From NCBI GenBank assembly GCA_903864835.1, contig CAIPHK010000022.1:62001-126000 (forward strand): a DNA stretch of 64,000 nucleotides, in the 5' to 3' direction. Below, one piece after another: positions 55,279-64,000 of the stretch; positions within the stretch are counted from its first letter, which is position 1; every line of letters starts with the position of its first letter. Source of the stretch: an uncultured bacterium (GTDB taxonomy: Bacteria > Margulisbacteria > Marinamargulisbacteria > SXXA01). The notes under the pieces were generated by a model. The model saw only the letters and a program-made list of their open reading frames with translations. It made no database searches and had not been told where the DNA came from. A program made the position numbers and the translations under genes.

Positions 55279-55548
55279 CTAACCTGCCGCTTGCTTAACT
55301 GCTTGAGCCGCAGTTTTAACTGCTTTAGAAACGTTGTTTGGAATCCCTTGACGGACTTGGTACATCGTTTCAGCTTCAGTAATTTCTAACTGAGACTTAA
55401 CCATTGTACCTAGTGAAGTACCGGTTCCAGCGGCATCACCAGTATCAATCGTATTTCGAATCGTTTCCATTGTAGTGGTGTAATCGTCCCCCGCTTGTTG
55501 TGCTGCATCTGTCCGCAACGCTGCGGTATCTAAATTTAGATCGGCCAT
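55279..55548 (-). CDS. Small helical protein, needle/pilus-subunit-like
   Basis: 89 residues, all helical by inspection, with no signal peptide or cysteine. Residues 46-89 (MVKSQLEITEAETMYQVRQG then IPNNVSKAVKTAAQAVKQ) form a helix-turn-helix resembling the C-terminal half of type III needle or inner-rod proteins. No diagnostic signature is present. AAAAGGAG precedes ATG 55548, and a terminator follows at once, so it is probably the most strongly expressed gene of the cluster, as expected for a filament subunit. Confidence 0.7.
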   Translation of the reverse strand: MADLNLDTAALRTDAAQQAGDDYTTTMETIRNTIDTGDAAGTGTSLGTMVKSQLEITEAETMYQVRQGIPNNVSKAVKTAAQAVKQAAG

Positions 55549-55801
55549 TTTATTTGCTCCTTTTAAAAACGTTTTTCATACACTGTATCGAGACTTTCAA
55601 AGAGAGGTATTGTATCGATATATTGTGTTTAATGCCTAACCCACCCTCCTTTCGCCGGGGCCATGAGCCAAATTGGCATATTTTCACAATGATATCGATT
55701 TCAAAGACCTCTTGCACGTTTTGTGCTGGTTAGTATTTTCCATCATTTCAATCCATTAAAACATCGAAGTTTTTAAATTTAAAAGAGAGATCAAAACACC
55801 T

Positions 55802-55807
55802 TATCCT
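55802..55807 (+). promoter_or_regulatory. -10 box of dapF operon, predicted leaderless start
   Basis: TATCCT (55802-55807) is followed by AATCCCA and ATG 55815. The spacer is seven bases with no ribosome site. The -35 region is AT-rich and weak. Confidence 0.5.
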
Positions 55808-55814
55808 AATCCCA

Positions 55815-56675
55815 ATGAAACACACCCACACCATCAAGTTCAGTAAGCTCCACGGACTCGGCAACGATTTCATCGTTATCGACGCAATCCATCAACAACT
55901 CCCTGACTGTGCATTGGACACGGTGGCCCAAGCCCTATGCGATCGGCACTTTGGAATTGGTGCCGACGGACTCATCCTCATCGAAAACTCCAGCCACTCT
56001 GATCTCAAAATGCGAATTATTAATTCGGATGGCTCCGAACCACAGATGTGCGGAAACGGGATACGATGCATTGCCAAATTTGCTTATGAAAACAAACTCA
56101 TTACCAAAGAAGTTTTTTCTGTAGAAACGTTGGCAGGAGTCATCGTACCAGCAGTCATTATTAATGATGGTGTTGTTACCGCAATTGAAGTGGATATGGG
56201 TCCGCCATTTTTAAAAAATGCCGAAATCCCTATTGTAGGAAATTCAACCGACACCACCCTCAATTCCCCCGTCACTATCAATGGGGAAGAATTCCACATT
56301 ACAACGGTCTCCATGGGCAACCCTCACGCAGTAATATTCATGGACCATCCAGAAGATATCGACATTGAGATAGTCGGGCCTCTATTTGAGCGTCACGCAC
56401 TCTTTCCAGAGCGCACTAACACTGAATTTGTACGTATTGAGACACGGTCTGAAGCCACAATGCGGGTATGGGAACGGGGCGCGGGGGAAACACTCGCTTG
56501 CGGAACAGGCGCATGTGCCGTCCTTGTTGCCGGGGTATTGAACGGGCTGCTCGACCGAAAAGCAACGATTCATCTCCCGGGTGGCTCCCTTTTAATCGAG
56601 TGGTTAAGCACTTCCCAACATGTCATGATGACAGGCCCAGCAACATTGGTCTTTGAAGGCGAAATAGAAATTTAA
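55815..56675 (+). CDS. dapF: Diaminopimelate epimerase
   Basis: 286 residues. HGLGNDFIVID is the N-terminal signature. The two catalytic cysteines are in PQMCGNGIRC and LACGTGACAV, on the two mirrored half-domains. It converts LL- to meso-diaminopimelate for lysine and peptidoglycan. It starts an operon with dapL and csaB. Confidence 0.97.
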   Translation: MKHTHTIKFSKLHGLGNDFIVIDAIHQQLPDCALDTVAQALCDRHFGIGADGLILIENSSHSDLKMRIINSDGSEPQMCGNGIRCIAKFAYENKLITKEVFSVETLAGVIVPAVIINDGVVTAIEVDMGPPFLKNAEIPIVGNSTDTTLNSPVTINGEEFHITTVSMGNPHAVIFMDHPEDIDIEIVGPLFERHALFPERTNTEFVRIETRSEATMRVWERGAGETLACGTGACAVLVAGVLNGLLDRKATIHLPGGSLLIEWLSTSQHVMMTGPATLVFEGEIEI

Positions 56676-56695
56676 ACCCAGCAACGGAGAATCCC

Positions 56696-57868
56696 ATGCA
56701 ACTCACTGAACGAATCAAAAAAATCCCACCTTACCTATTTGCGTTAGTGGACAAGAAAAAAGCAGAAGCCAGAGCCAAAGGAATCGATATCATTGACTTG
56801 GGTATTGGTGACCCCGATCTTCCAACTCCGGATTTTATTGTAGAGGAAATGGTTAAAGCGGTCCGTAATCCACAAAACCATAACTACCCCCCTTATGATG
56901 GAACACTGCCTTTTCGAACGGCCGTTTCTCAATGGTTTGAACATCGGTTCGGGGTTGCCATTGATCCGAGCACCGAGGTTCTGTCGCTCATCGGATCCAA
57001 AGAAGGTATTGCCCATTCATTTTTGACGTTTTTAGATGCGGGTGACATCGCCCTTTTGCCTGACCCAGGATATCCCGCTTACCAAGTTAACGCGTTAATC
57101 GCAGGCGCGATTCCCTATTCCGTACCTGCAACCGAAGCAACAAATTACGAACCGGAACTCGATAAAATTCCAGCAGAAATAATAGCCAAGGCCAAAATTC
57201 TATTTCTAAATTACCCCAGCAATCCAACCGGTGCTGTCGCCAGTGACGCGTTTTATGAGAAGGCCATCGCATTTGCAAAACAGCATAATATCTTAATCTG
57301 TATGGACCTTGCGTATTCTGAAGTGTATTTCGATGGGCTTAAGCCAAAAAGCATACTCCAATTTCCTGGAGGAAAAGACGTCGCAATTGAATTTCATACA
57401 TTATCCAAAACATTCAATATGACCGGCTGGAGAATCGGAATGGCGGTCGGAAACGCAGAAGCGGTTCAAGCACTCGGAAAGATAAAAACGAACATGGATT
57501 CGGGAATCTTTAAAGCGATTCAAGAGGCGGTAATCCCTGCCCTCAAAGATTACCAACCATTCGTAGACGCTCAAAACAAAATCTACCAACTTCGACGTGA
57601 CATTATCGTGGACGGGCTCAATTCGTTAGGATGGGCCCTCCAAAAACCCAAAGCCACATTTTACATATGGGCCCCGATCCCCAAAGGAACCACTTCGGAG
57701 CAATTTACGATCGATCTTCTTGATAAAACCGGGATATTGGTCGTACCGGGAAGTGGGTACGGACAATATGGAGAAGGTTATTTTAGAATCTCTATAACTA
57801 CACCCGAACCACGCCTCCATGAAGCGATTGAAAGATTAAGAACCCATAATATCCGGTATACCGCCTAG
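56696..57868 (+). CDS. dapL: LL-diaminopimelate aminotransferase
   Basis: 390 residues, a fold-type I PLP enzyme. RIKKIPPYLFALVDKKKAEA and IDIIDLGIGDPDLPTPDFIV are the DapL-specific N-terminus. NYPSNPTGAVAS and SKTFNMTGWRIGMAVGN contain the active-site regions, with the PLP lysine in LSKT. DapL makes LL-diaminopimelate directly from tetrahydrodipicolinate, bypassing the acylase route. Adjacency to dapF supports this over a general aspartate aminotransferase. GGAG lies before the ATG. Confidence 0.94.
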   Translation: MQLTERIKKIPPYLFALVDKKKAEARAKGIDIIDLGIGDPDLPTPDFIVEEMVKAVRNPQNHNYPPYDGTLPFRTAVSQWFEHRFGVAIDPSTEVLSLIGSKEGIAHSFLTFLDAGDIALLPDPGYPAYQVNALIAGAIPYSVPATEATNYEPELDKIPAEIIAKAKILFLNYPSNPTGAVASDAFYEKAIAFAKQHNILICMDLAYSEVYFDGLKPKSILQFPGGKDVAIEFHTLSKTFNMTGWRIGMAVGNAEAVQALGKIKTNMDSGIFKAIQEAVIPALKDYQPFVDAQNKIYQLRRDIIVDGLNSLGWALQKPKATFYIWAPIPKGTTSEQFTIDLLDKTGILVVPGSGYGQYGEGYFRISITTPEPRLHEAIERLRTHNIRYTA

Positions 57869-57870
57869 AA

Positions 57871-58932
57871 ATGAATTACTGGGTCGTCGGATACTACGGT
57901 TACGGGAACACCGGCGACGACGACCTACTGGCCCAAACCGTCAAAATTATTCGATCCGTGGACCCCAATGCCACAATCTCAGTCGCATTCCCAAAGCACC
58001 CGCGATCCCCACTCCCGGTCGGAACAACTGCGGTCCAGCGATTTTCACCGTTCCCGGTAATCCGTGCAATATGGACGGCAGACGCCCTCGTCTTTGGGGG
58101 CGGAGGGATATTTCAAGACCAAACATCAATAAAAAGTCTCCTGTACTACGTTAGCATCGTTGTCATAGCGGCTAGCCTTCGACGCCCAGTCTTTCTATTG
58201 GGACAAGGAGTCAGTAAGCCGCACCGAAAAATAAGTGCCTTCTTGATCAAACTAGCCATGTCTCGATGCTATTGGATCGGCTGCCGCGACAATGACTCAC
58301 TGATGGAACTTCGAAAGATGAGTTCGCCGAACGTGGGGACGCTCACCGGGGATCTTGCGTTTGCATTTAGAAACCCAGTCCTACACCCTGCACACCGACC
58401 ATATATTGCACTATCTATCCGACACCCCAACCAACCAATCGATTGGACCCCCCTCCGTCACTTTATAAACGAAAAAGAATACCGCGTCATTGGATTGTCG
58501 TTTGAATCTCCCAATGACGACGACGCCATCCACGCTTTGTTTGAAACCACCGAGAAATCCCCACCCCAAATTATCGAACTCCAAAATCAATTTCCAAAAG
58601 CACCTCTTGATTTAGGGATCCCTGAATTGGTCATCGCAATGCGGTATCACGCGTGTGTGTGGGCCGCGCTAAACGGAATCCCTTTTTTAGCTATTGCGTA
58701 TGATGACAAGGTAATCTCGATCGCAAATGAATTGGGCCAACCTGCGATTGATCTGAGAGCCCCCAATTCAACGACAACACTCTCCGAAGCCGTTGTGGCC
58801 GCCATCCAAAATCAACCCACCCTAAAACAGCAGCTATATACCACCCTGCCAGCCCTCTCACGACGAGCGCTTATCAACCAGACGGGGATTCAAGATTTTG
58901 TCAGAGAGTCCGCCCTTCGGAAAAAGAGCTAG
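57871..58932 (+). CDS. csaB: Polysaccharide pyruvyl transferase, CsaB-like
   Basis: 353 residues, starting two bases after the dapL stop. VVGYYGYGNTGDDDLLAQTVK and ALVFGGGGIFQDQTS are the N-terminal signature of the family, and VIAMRYHACVWAALNGIPFLAIAYDDKV is the C-terminal active-site segment with the conserved histidine. CsaB adds pyruvate ketals to secondary cell-wall polymers, which then anchor SLH-domain proteins. No SLH domain is visible in the window. Confidence 0.93.
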   Translation: MNYWVVGYYGYGNTGDDDLLAQTVKIIRSVDPNATISVAFPKHPRSPLPVGTTAVQRFSPFPVIRAIWTADALVFGGGGIFQDQTSIKSLLYYVSIVVIAASLRRPVFLLGQGVSKPHRKISAFLIKLAMSRCYWIGCRDNDSLMELRKMSSPNVGTLTGDLAFAFRNPVLHPAHRPYIALSIRHPNQPIDWTPLRHFINEKEYRVIGLSFESPNDDDAIHALFETTEKSPPQIIELQNQFPKAPLDLGIPELVIAMRYHACVWAALNGIPFLAIAYDDKVISIANELGQPAIDLRAPNSTTTLSEAVVAAIQNQPTLKQQLYTTLPALSRRALINQTGIQDFVRESALRKKS

Positions 58933-58953
58933 CTCAATTTAATAAGGGCCGCT

Positions 58954-61900
58954 CTATTTGAGAGACCCTGCCATTTTCAATTTCAATAGAGCAATCTTAT
59001 CCGCCCGCGCTTTGACTTTTGCCATCAAATCTTTTTCCAACTCGGTGGTTTCTACACGATAGTCGGCAACAGAGACTTTAATTGCTCCCAAAGTCGCCAT
59101 TTGCTGGGCCGCCATACGCTGTCCAAATGGGAACCCAATCAACGCCTTCACCTTCTTGACATCTGCAGATCGAGACGACTCCCAGGCCTGCCCAATGACC
59201 GATTCGGGAAGAATCCCAACCCCGGACGATATTGCAATGGCCGTTCCATCAGACCTACCGGATGGGACCAAATAATCCCCCGAATTTACCGGGCCGATTA
59301 CCTTAACAGGAACTTGGCCCATAAACGACGTCAATGCCATCTCGTCATGACGATCTGCCTGCCAGTTCCCTGCAACCACCGGAGCAGAACTAATTACCAA
59401 CAGTTTAGACCGCCCATTCGTCTGATAAGACACCTTACCCGTATCGACACTTACAACATCTCCGGGCTCGAAGACATCCGAAATCACCAACTTGTCAATA
59501 TACTCAGCGTAATCCGCCTCAGGAGATGTAAATTGAACCCCACCGGCTCCATCCCCTTCGATCGCGCCGATCACAGTGGGATCATAGGTTGGATACTCTG
59601 CAGTGTTATTCGACGAACTCGTATTATTGGCAATAAACGACACAAAATTGGAATTGGTGGAATTTCCGATATTTTTGACGGCTACTCCATACTGAGGATG
59701 CACCCCTGCACTACCGGTCACCGTCACCAAGACAGTGTGGTTACCAGTCGTATGAAGCGTCCCGCCCACCGGATTAACTGTGGATACCACCTCCAAAGCC
59801 GCTACAGGATTTGCAGTCCCAATGCCTACCCCGCCTTGAAAGGCGTAGGTCACTTTACCCGCTTGAATTGCAAAGGGATCATCCGCAAGTTGGGTCCGTA
59901 GATTTTCAGGTGCAATATAGCCACTGACCCCTACCGAGAAATTAGCGGTTACATTTTGCCATTTTACGAGTTTAGGAATATACCCTACCAAAAAGCGGGC
60001 GTCCGGCGCTGCAGAATTCCCTTCGCCAACAGCCACCCGCAATTCGCTCCACCCACCTACACCAGAATCGCCGTAGATGTTGTACCGACCGATATACATT
60101 GGGTCTTTATTATCACTATCCACATTACTGATAAATGTCGGCCCACCTGAGAAATATACCCTAGAGCCCCATCCTTCTGATCCGACAAACACCGACTGAG
60201 TGGCAACACCTAATCGCACGTCACCACTCACGTACAAGGCCGCATCCTGAAGCTTTGATTCACTATCATGCCAATCATAGGCCCCAATCATCACCATTCC
60301 CGCCACCGGTGAATAATTTGCATTTGCAGACACCCCTGCATACCCATTTATAATCGTTAATCCATAGGTTTTGGTTGGTACAGTCGGCTTACTATAATCG
60401 ACCCTTAACTCAAATGGGAGACGGGTAACAAAATCCCTCAGGATCGAAATTACCCCTTGTTTTTGAGAAGTAGACAACGCAACAAAAATTGGCAGCAGGT
60501 TAATGTCGGAAGCAGTAATAGGAGGGATAGCTGTATCCGAATAAAGTACATCAAATGGGGCTCTATTTCCAAACAAGCCATAGCTGTTCAATTCCGAGTT
60601 GAGATCTATTGCCTTTTGCGCCGTAATCCCAGGAATAACGGCAAAGTTAAATGGATTAAAATGTCCTTTATATTGAGAAGTGGTAAACGTATTTTTTACA
60701 GCAATCGCAAGCCGGTTAGTTGACGTCGAACCATCCGCATAGTTGGCAACAAACCGGATCACATCCGCTGACGTTACGCTCGATGTTAGTCCAGAATAAT
60801 CCATTGCCTGAACGACGAGGGCAGGCGCTGTAACCCGATCTTCGGACCCGATCACGACCTGCCCGCCGTTAAATAAGGCCGGATATAACAATCCACCTTG
60901 CGCCCCACCGGGTTGAATCGGATCCGAAACGTTCATACTTGATACATCTACGTTCAGCCCTACTACATGCCGTGCCCCATTTCCCGCCACCACCACACCA
61001 GCGGCGGATCTCACACCCAACGACATTCCAACAATATTTGGCGACGCATAATCAGCATCGATCGTAACATAATTCCTCTGCAGATTTGCTTTTGTCGACG
61101 TCACACTGCCTGCCGCTGTTTTACTCAATCTAAGAACCGGCCGCCGCGCCGCATTAATCGTATCCGTCGCAATTAACTGATTCGTACTGACCGAAAGAAC
61201 ATCCAATATACCACCGACCCCGCTAAGCAATCCGCCATTTGCCGAAGATATCCGAACATTTCCGCTGACGATCAATGCGACCCTCGAGTTGGAAGTGCCG
61301 ATACCGACCCCATCCGAATTTACGCTAAACACCGACGCATTCGTCACGACCTTCAGGATAGGATCCGATTCCCCAGAAATCGTCAGTAACGCGTTTGACG
61401 TCACCGTGCCCAGCGAAACCCTATTTTGATCTAAGCGCATATCGACTACGCCGTTTTCGAGGAACGACACGGATGACGTCGGAACCCCTCTCCAACTCAA
61501 GACGTGCTCGCCCGACGTCTGGCCGTTTGTGGTCACCCCAATAAACAGGTACCTATTTTCTGTTACAGACAAAATACCTGCAGAAAACTTAGTTGCCTCC
61601 GTGCTATACACTCCGGTATTGAGGTCACTCGGAATCGTAACATACCCCGCGCCAGCCCTAAACGGAACCCTCGCAGAGAACCCCGCATTCGTAGTCGCCC
61701 CGTATACGCCAGCCGACCCATTTCTAGAGACAACGATCACGTCGTTACTGCCTAAAGTTACTCTGAATGGGAAATTTGGAGACGCAACATTTTGGTTAAA
61801 GGACACGTCTAGGGCGTAGACAGGCGAAATAGTCTTAATCCCAATTAACCCGGAAGCATCAACCAAAATTGACGAATTAATTGATGAAATTTGCATAACG

Positions 61901-64000
61901 GGAATCGATGCGTCACCACGCACATGGAGGGTTGCAGATGGAATCGCGGTACCAATTCCGAGCAAATTTTGACTGGATACCCACATAATATTAAGGTTTT
62001 CACTATCTTTGACATCCAAAATTCCTCCTGACGACCCAGCCAGCCCCTTAACTTGCAATGCCCCCGTGGGCGTCAACGTTCCGATAGCGACTCTGCCATT
62101 GGCAGTTCCCACCATCAGAACATTCTGTATGGGGCTCAGCCCGCCCACAGAAAATAGAGCAGCCTTAGAAACATTCCGAGGACTCGCGCTTGTCCCAGTA
62201 AATTGATCAGACACATGCAGAACGGCAAGTGGATTGGCTGTCACATAACTACTACCAAAGTCTTTCAAGAAAATGCCAACGTTACCTGAGGTATCCCCCG
62301 CGTTATCCACTAAAAATACTGCGGCTGCCTTTTCTCCAAGAATCGAGAAGTCCGAACCCAGTGGCAACTCACTGGAGTTTTTAGAATAAATTTTTGTTAA
62401 ATCGACTCGAACACCTACGGCAGTGTCGTACAAGTCACGATTGATGCTCGCAACCTTACCCGAGGGGAACCGAATTGAAAGCCCAGAAAAATCATCGACC
62501 GATGCGGCCGTCCGCGCACCAAAATCCATTTTAATCAGTTGCGTTGTATAAGATCCCGTATTGAGTCCCACATTTGACGAAACCGTCAATACGCGCTGCC
62601 CAGTGGCATTATACGATGCCGCAATTGCGTTCACAGAGACCACCCGAACCGATCCGTTAACGGTCCAATTCAACCCGTTGGCGGACGATGTCAACTGAGA
62701 ATTTGAATCGTAATACGGAAACACGCTCGCATTACCGGTAACCGCCTGGGTAATATTGAGAGACACTGTTGGCCCGCCCGTCTGTGTATAGACGTACAAT
62801 AGATTGGACGACGCCGACTTCGCTATCGACACCGCTCCATATCCGGACCGAGCCGACCCCACACTTGCAGATGCTATCAACAGAGTCGACGCGGTCATAT
62901 CTCCAGTAACGTTCACTGTCGGAGAGAGAAACCTGACGTTCGGAATCACCAAAGCCAAATCAGAATTCAATTCATTCGCGGTAACCTCATTACGGGTAGA
63001 TATTAAACTATCTACAAATAAATTGCCTCCAATCGTCACAAGGCCATTACCCGACACCGCTAACGAATACGAACTGGTTACAGGTGCGGCTCCAATTGCA
63101 ATACGATTAGCGGTAATAAGCGTTGCGATCAAATCGGATGTTACATTCAATGTTGACGCAAGCGACCCAATTTGAAGATTGACAGGGGCGCCGTTGCCCG
63201 AGTTAAACCGAAGGGTATTGGATACTTTGACCTCTGGAAGAGACCCCTCGTTATCAACAAATAGCGTCCCATTAATACTGACGCTATTGACCGACCCCGC
63301 TGTAAACAACTCGTTCACTGTTAATACGTCAATATCAAAATCCGAACTCGCGACTAAGAAGTTATTCCCTGCCAACTCACCGACAATATCCAACACAGCC
63401 GTCGGCAAACTGGTCCCAACTCCCACTTTCCCACCGGACAGGATCATGGCGTTAATACTGACGTTCGTCGTCGGAGATATATAGAGTCCAGTTAACACAC
63501 CGTTTGCACCCAACGCCAACCCACTACCATCGATATTCATTCCGAGAGCCGCCACACTCGCGCCTGTTAAATCGCCGAACGTCGTCAACACAGCGGATGT
63601 TGCCACAAATTCGACGGCAGTAATATTTTTACTGACCCGCACCGCCCCCGTCGTGTTCATACTGACGGTTTGAAGCGTAAATGCCGCAGATAATGCTGAT
63701 GGCCGCGCAAACGATCGACTCAGCTCAAATTGACCGACTGGTGTCGTCGTACCGATTCCAACATTACCTTCAGACGTAACGACCAATCCGCCGTTACTTC
63801 CACTAACATCCAACGTCTTTGGAACTATTCCACCGGTGGCATTCACAGTCGTTACCTTGATCTGTCCATGAACCCATAATCCATTGGTCGGAGCTGTTCC
63901 CCCACCCATAACAACACCGCGGCTATCCCCGACTATCAGTGCGGCACCGCTACTATTGTAGACACCGAGGACATCGATACCTGTCTCAAGACCTCTAACC
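58954..64000 (-). CDS. Giant tail-fibre-like surface protein (N-terminus beyond window)
   Basis: At least 1,680 residues. The frame stays open past the apparent ATG at 63909 to the window edge (codons encode LETGIDVLGVYNSSGAA upstream), so the gene is cut. The body consists of beta-rich repeats carrying the tail-fibre motif GIGTxxPxAxLxVxG. At least seven copies can be read, such as GIGTTTPVGQFELS, GVGTSLPTAVLDIVG and GIGTAIPSATLHVRG. The last 200 residues contain ADYAEYIDKLVISDVFEPGD and resemble the G2-peptidase/IMC-type ends of tail fibres. They finish in a lysine-rich coiled coil. It is convergent with csaB. Confidence 0.85.
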   Translation of the reverse strand, partial: VRGLETGIDVLGVYNSSGAALIVGDSRGVVMGGGTAPTNGLWVHGQIKVTTVNATGGIVPKTLDVSGSNGGLVVTSEGNVGIGTTTPVGQFELSRSFARPSALSAAFTLQTVSMNTTGAVRVSKNITAVEFVATSAVLTTFGDLTGASVAALGMNIDGSGLALGANGVLTGLYISPTTNVSINAMILSGGKVGVGTSLPTAVLDIVGELAGNNFLVASSDFDIDVLTVNELFTAGSVNSVSINGTLFVDNEGSLPEVKVSNTLRFNSGNGAPVNLQIGSLASTLNVTSDLIATLITANRIAIGAAPVTSSYSLAVSGNGLVTIGGNLFVDSLISTRNEVTANELNSDLALVIPNVRFLSPTVNVTGDMTASTLLIASASVGSARSGYGAVSIAKSASSNLLYVYTQTGGPTVSLNITQAVTGNASVFPYYDSNSQLTSSANGLNWTVNGSVRVVSVNAIAASYNATGQRVLTVSSNVGLNTGSYTTQLIKMDFGARTAASVDDFSGLSIRFPSGKVASINRDLYDTAVGVRVDLTKIYSKNSSELPLGSDFSILGEKAAAVFLVDNAGDTSGNVGIFLKDFGSSYVTANPLAVLHVSDQFTGTSASPRNVSKAALFSVGGLSPIQNVLMVGTANGRVAIGTLTPTGALQVKGLAGSSGGILDVKDSENLNIMWVSSQNLLGIGTAIPSATLHVRGDASIPVMQISSINSSILVDASGLIGIKTISPVYALDVSFNQNVASPNFPFRVTLGSNDVIVVSRNGSAGVYGATTNAGFSARVPFRAGAGYVTIPSDLNTGVYSTEATKFSAGILSVTENRYLFIGVTTNGQTSGEHVLSWRGVPTSSVSFLENGVVDMRLDQNRVSLGTVTSNALLTISGESDPILKVVTNASVFSVNSDGVGIGTSNSRVALIVSGNVRISSANGGLLSGVGGILDVLSVSTNQLIATDTINAARRPVLRLSKTAAGSVTSTKANLQRNYVTIDADYASPNIVGMSLGVRSAAGVVVAGNGARHVVGLNVDVSSMNVSDPIQPGGAQGGLLYPALFNGGQVVIGSEDRVTAPALVVQAMDYSGLTSSVTSADVIRFVANYADGSTSTNRLAIAVKNTFTTSQYKGHFNPFNFAVIPGITAQKAIDLNSELNSYGLFGNRAPFDVLYSDTAIPPITASDINLLPIFVALSTSQKQGVISILRDFVTRLPFELRVDYSKPTVPTKTYGLTIINGYAGVSANANYSPVAGMVMIGAYDWHDSESKLQDAALYVSGDVRLGVATQSVFVGSEGWGSRVYFSGGPTFISNVDSDNKDPMYIGRYNIYGDSGVGGWSELRVAVGEGNSAAPDARFLVGYIPKLVKWQNVTANFSVGVSGYIAPENLRTQLADDPFAIQAGKVTYAFQGGVGIGTANPVAALEVVSTVNPVGGTLHTTGNHTVLVTVTGSAGVHPQYGVAVKNIGNSTNSNFVSFIANNTSSSNNTAEYPTYDPTVIGAIEGDGAGGVQFTSPEADYAEYIDKLVISDVFEPGDVVSVDTGKVSYQTNGRSKLLVISSAPVVAGNWQADRHDEMALTSFMGQVPVKVIGPVNSGDYLVPSGRSDGTAIAISSGVGILPESVIGQAWESSRSADVKKVKALIGFPFGQRMAAQQMATLGAIKVSVADYRVETTELEKDLMAKVKARADKIALLKLKMAGSLK

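Noticed and set aside
59101-59901. Plus-strand frame of 266 codons opposite the giant fibre gene
   Set aside because: It is a shadow of the strongly supported minus-strand coding sequence, with an arginine- and histidine-rich composition typical of antisense frames.

Overview
The window looks like part of the chromosome of an uncultured diderm bacterium of moderate GC. I see no phage integrase, transposase, IS element, rRNA operon or CRISPR array. An outer membrane is suggested by a PorV-like beta-barrel (9021-9950) and a heptosyltransferase-like GT9 enzyme (40075-41493). Diaminopimelate genes (dapF, dapL) indicate a peptidoglycan wall. A csaB pyruvyltransferase and very long tail-fibre-like surface proteins add a decorated envelope. 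The lineage cannot be fixed from sequence reading alone. A candidate phylum such as Margulisbacteria is a weak guess. UGA is used as an ordinary stop.

Layout. 0-1.7 kb: end of a two-component operon and tRNA-Gln(UUG). 2-6.3 kb: accessory genes: a DUF3892/L,D-transpeptidase-like protein coupled to a small membrane protein (toxin/immunity candidate), an ArsR remnant, a SET-domain gene, a zinc-ribbon protein, and a divergent VF530/slipin pair. 6.3-10 kb: a degenerate stretch, a chimeric surface protein and a PorV-like barrel. 10-17 kb: ilvC/ilvY, a parvulin, an NlpC/P60 hydrolase, a DoxX remnant and an ABC-F protein. 17-24.7 kb: a TraB-like protein, a flavoprotein, an aldehyde dehydrogenase with menA, a pirin and a Prc protease. 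24.7-28 kb: a partner-switching module (two HATPase proteins around one STAS protein) facing a PAS histidine kinase. 28-34.8 kb: minus-strand operon hisH-uvrA-rlmB-JAMM-CDGSH-aroK-ocd. 34.9-43.2 kb: permease, VanY-like peptidase, ftsZ, leuC, leuD, GT9, DUF6165-like, trmH-like and gph. 43.2-48 kb: clpC-radA-HEAT. 48.1-55.5 kb: eight minus-strand genes with no recognised names apart from a FlgF/FlgG-like rod protein. They include a needle-subunit-like small protein, two paralogous inner-rod-like small proteins and four large helical proteins. 55.8-58.9 kb: dapF-dapL-csaB. 59-64 kb: a giant tail-fibre-like protein that runs off the end of the window.

The best candidate for an undescribed system is 48.1-55.5 kb. 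It looks like the export substrates and structural subunits of a flagellar or type III secretion-like machine, without any known export-apparatus gene in view. A strong terminator lies straight after the small needle-like gene.

A second pattern runs through the window. At nine or ten genes that probably begin transcription units, a -10-like hexamer sits 6-8 nt before the start codon with no Shine-Dalgarno, which predicts leaderless mRNAs. Genes inside operons and several others carry normal AGGAG sites.
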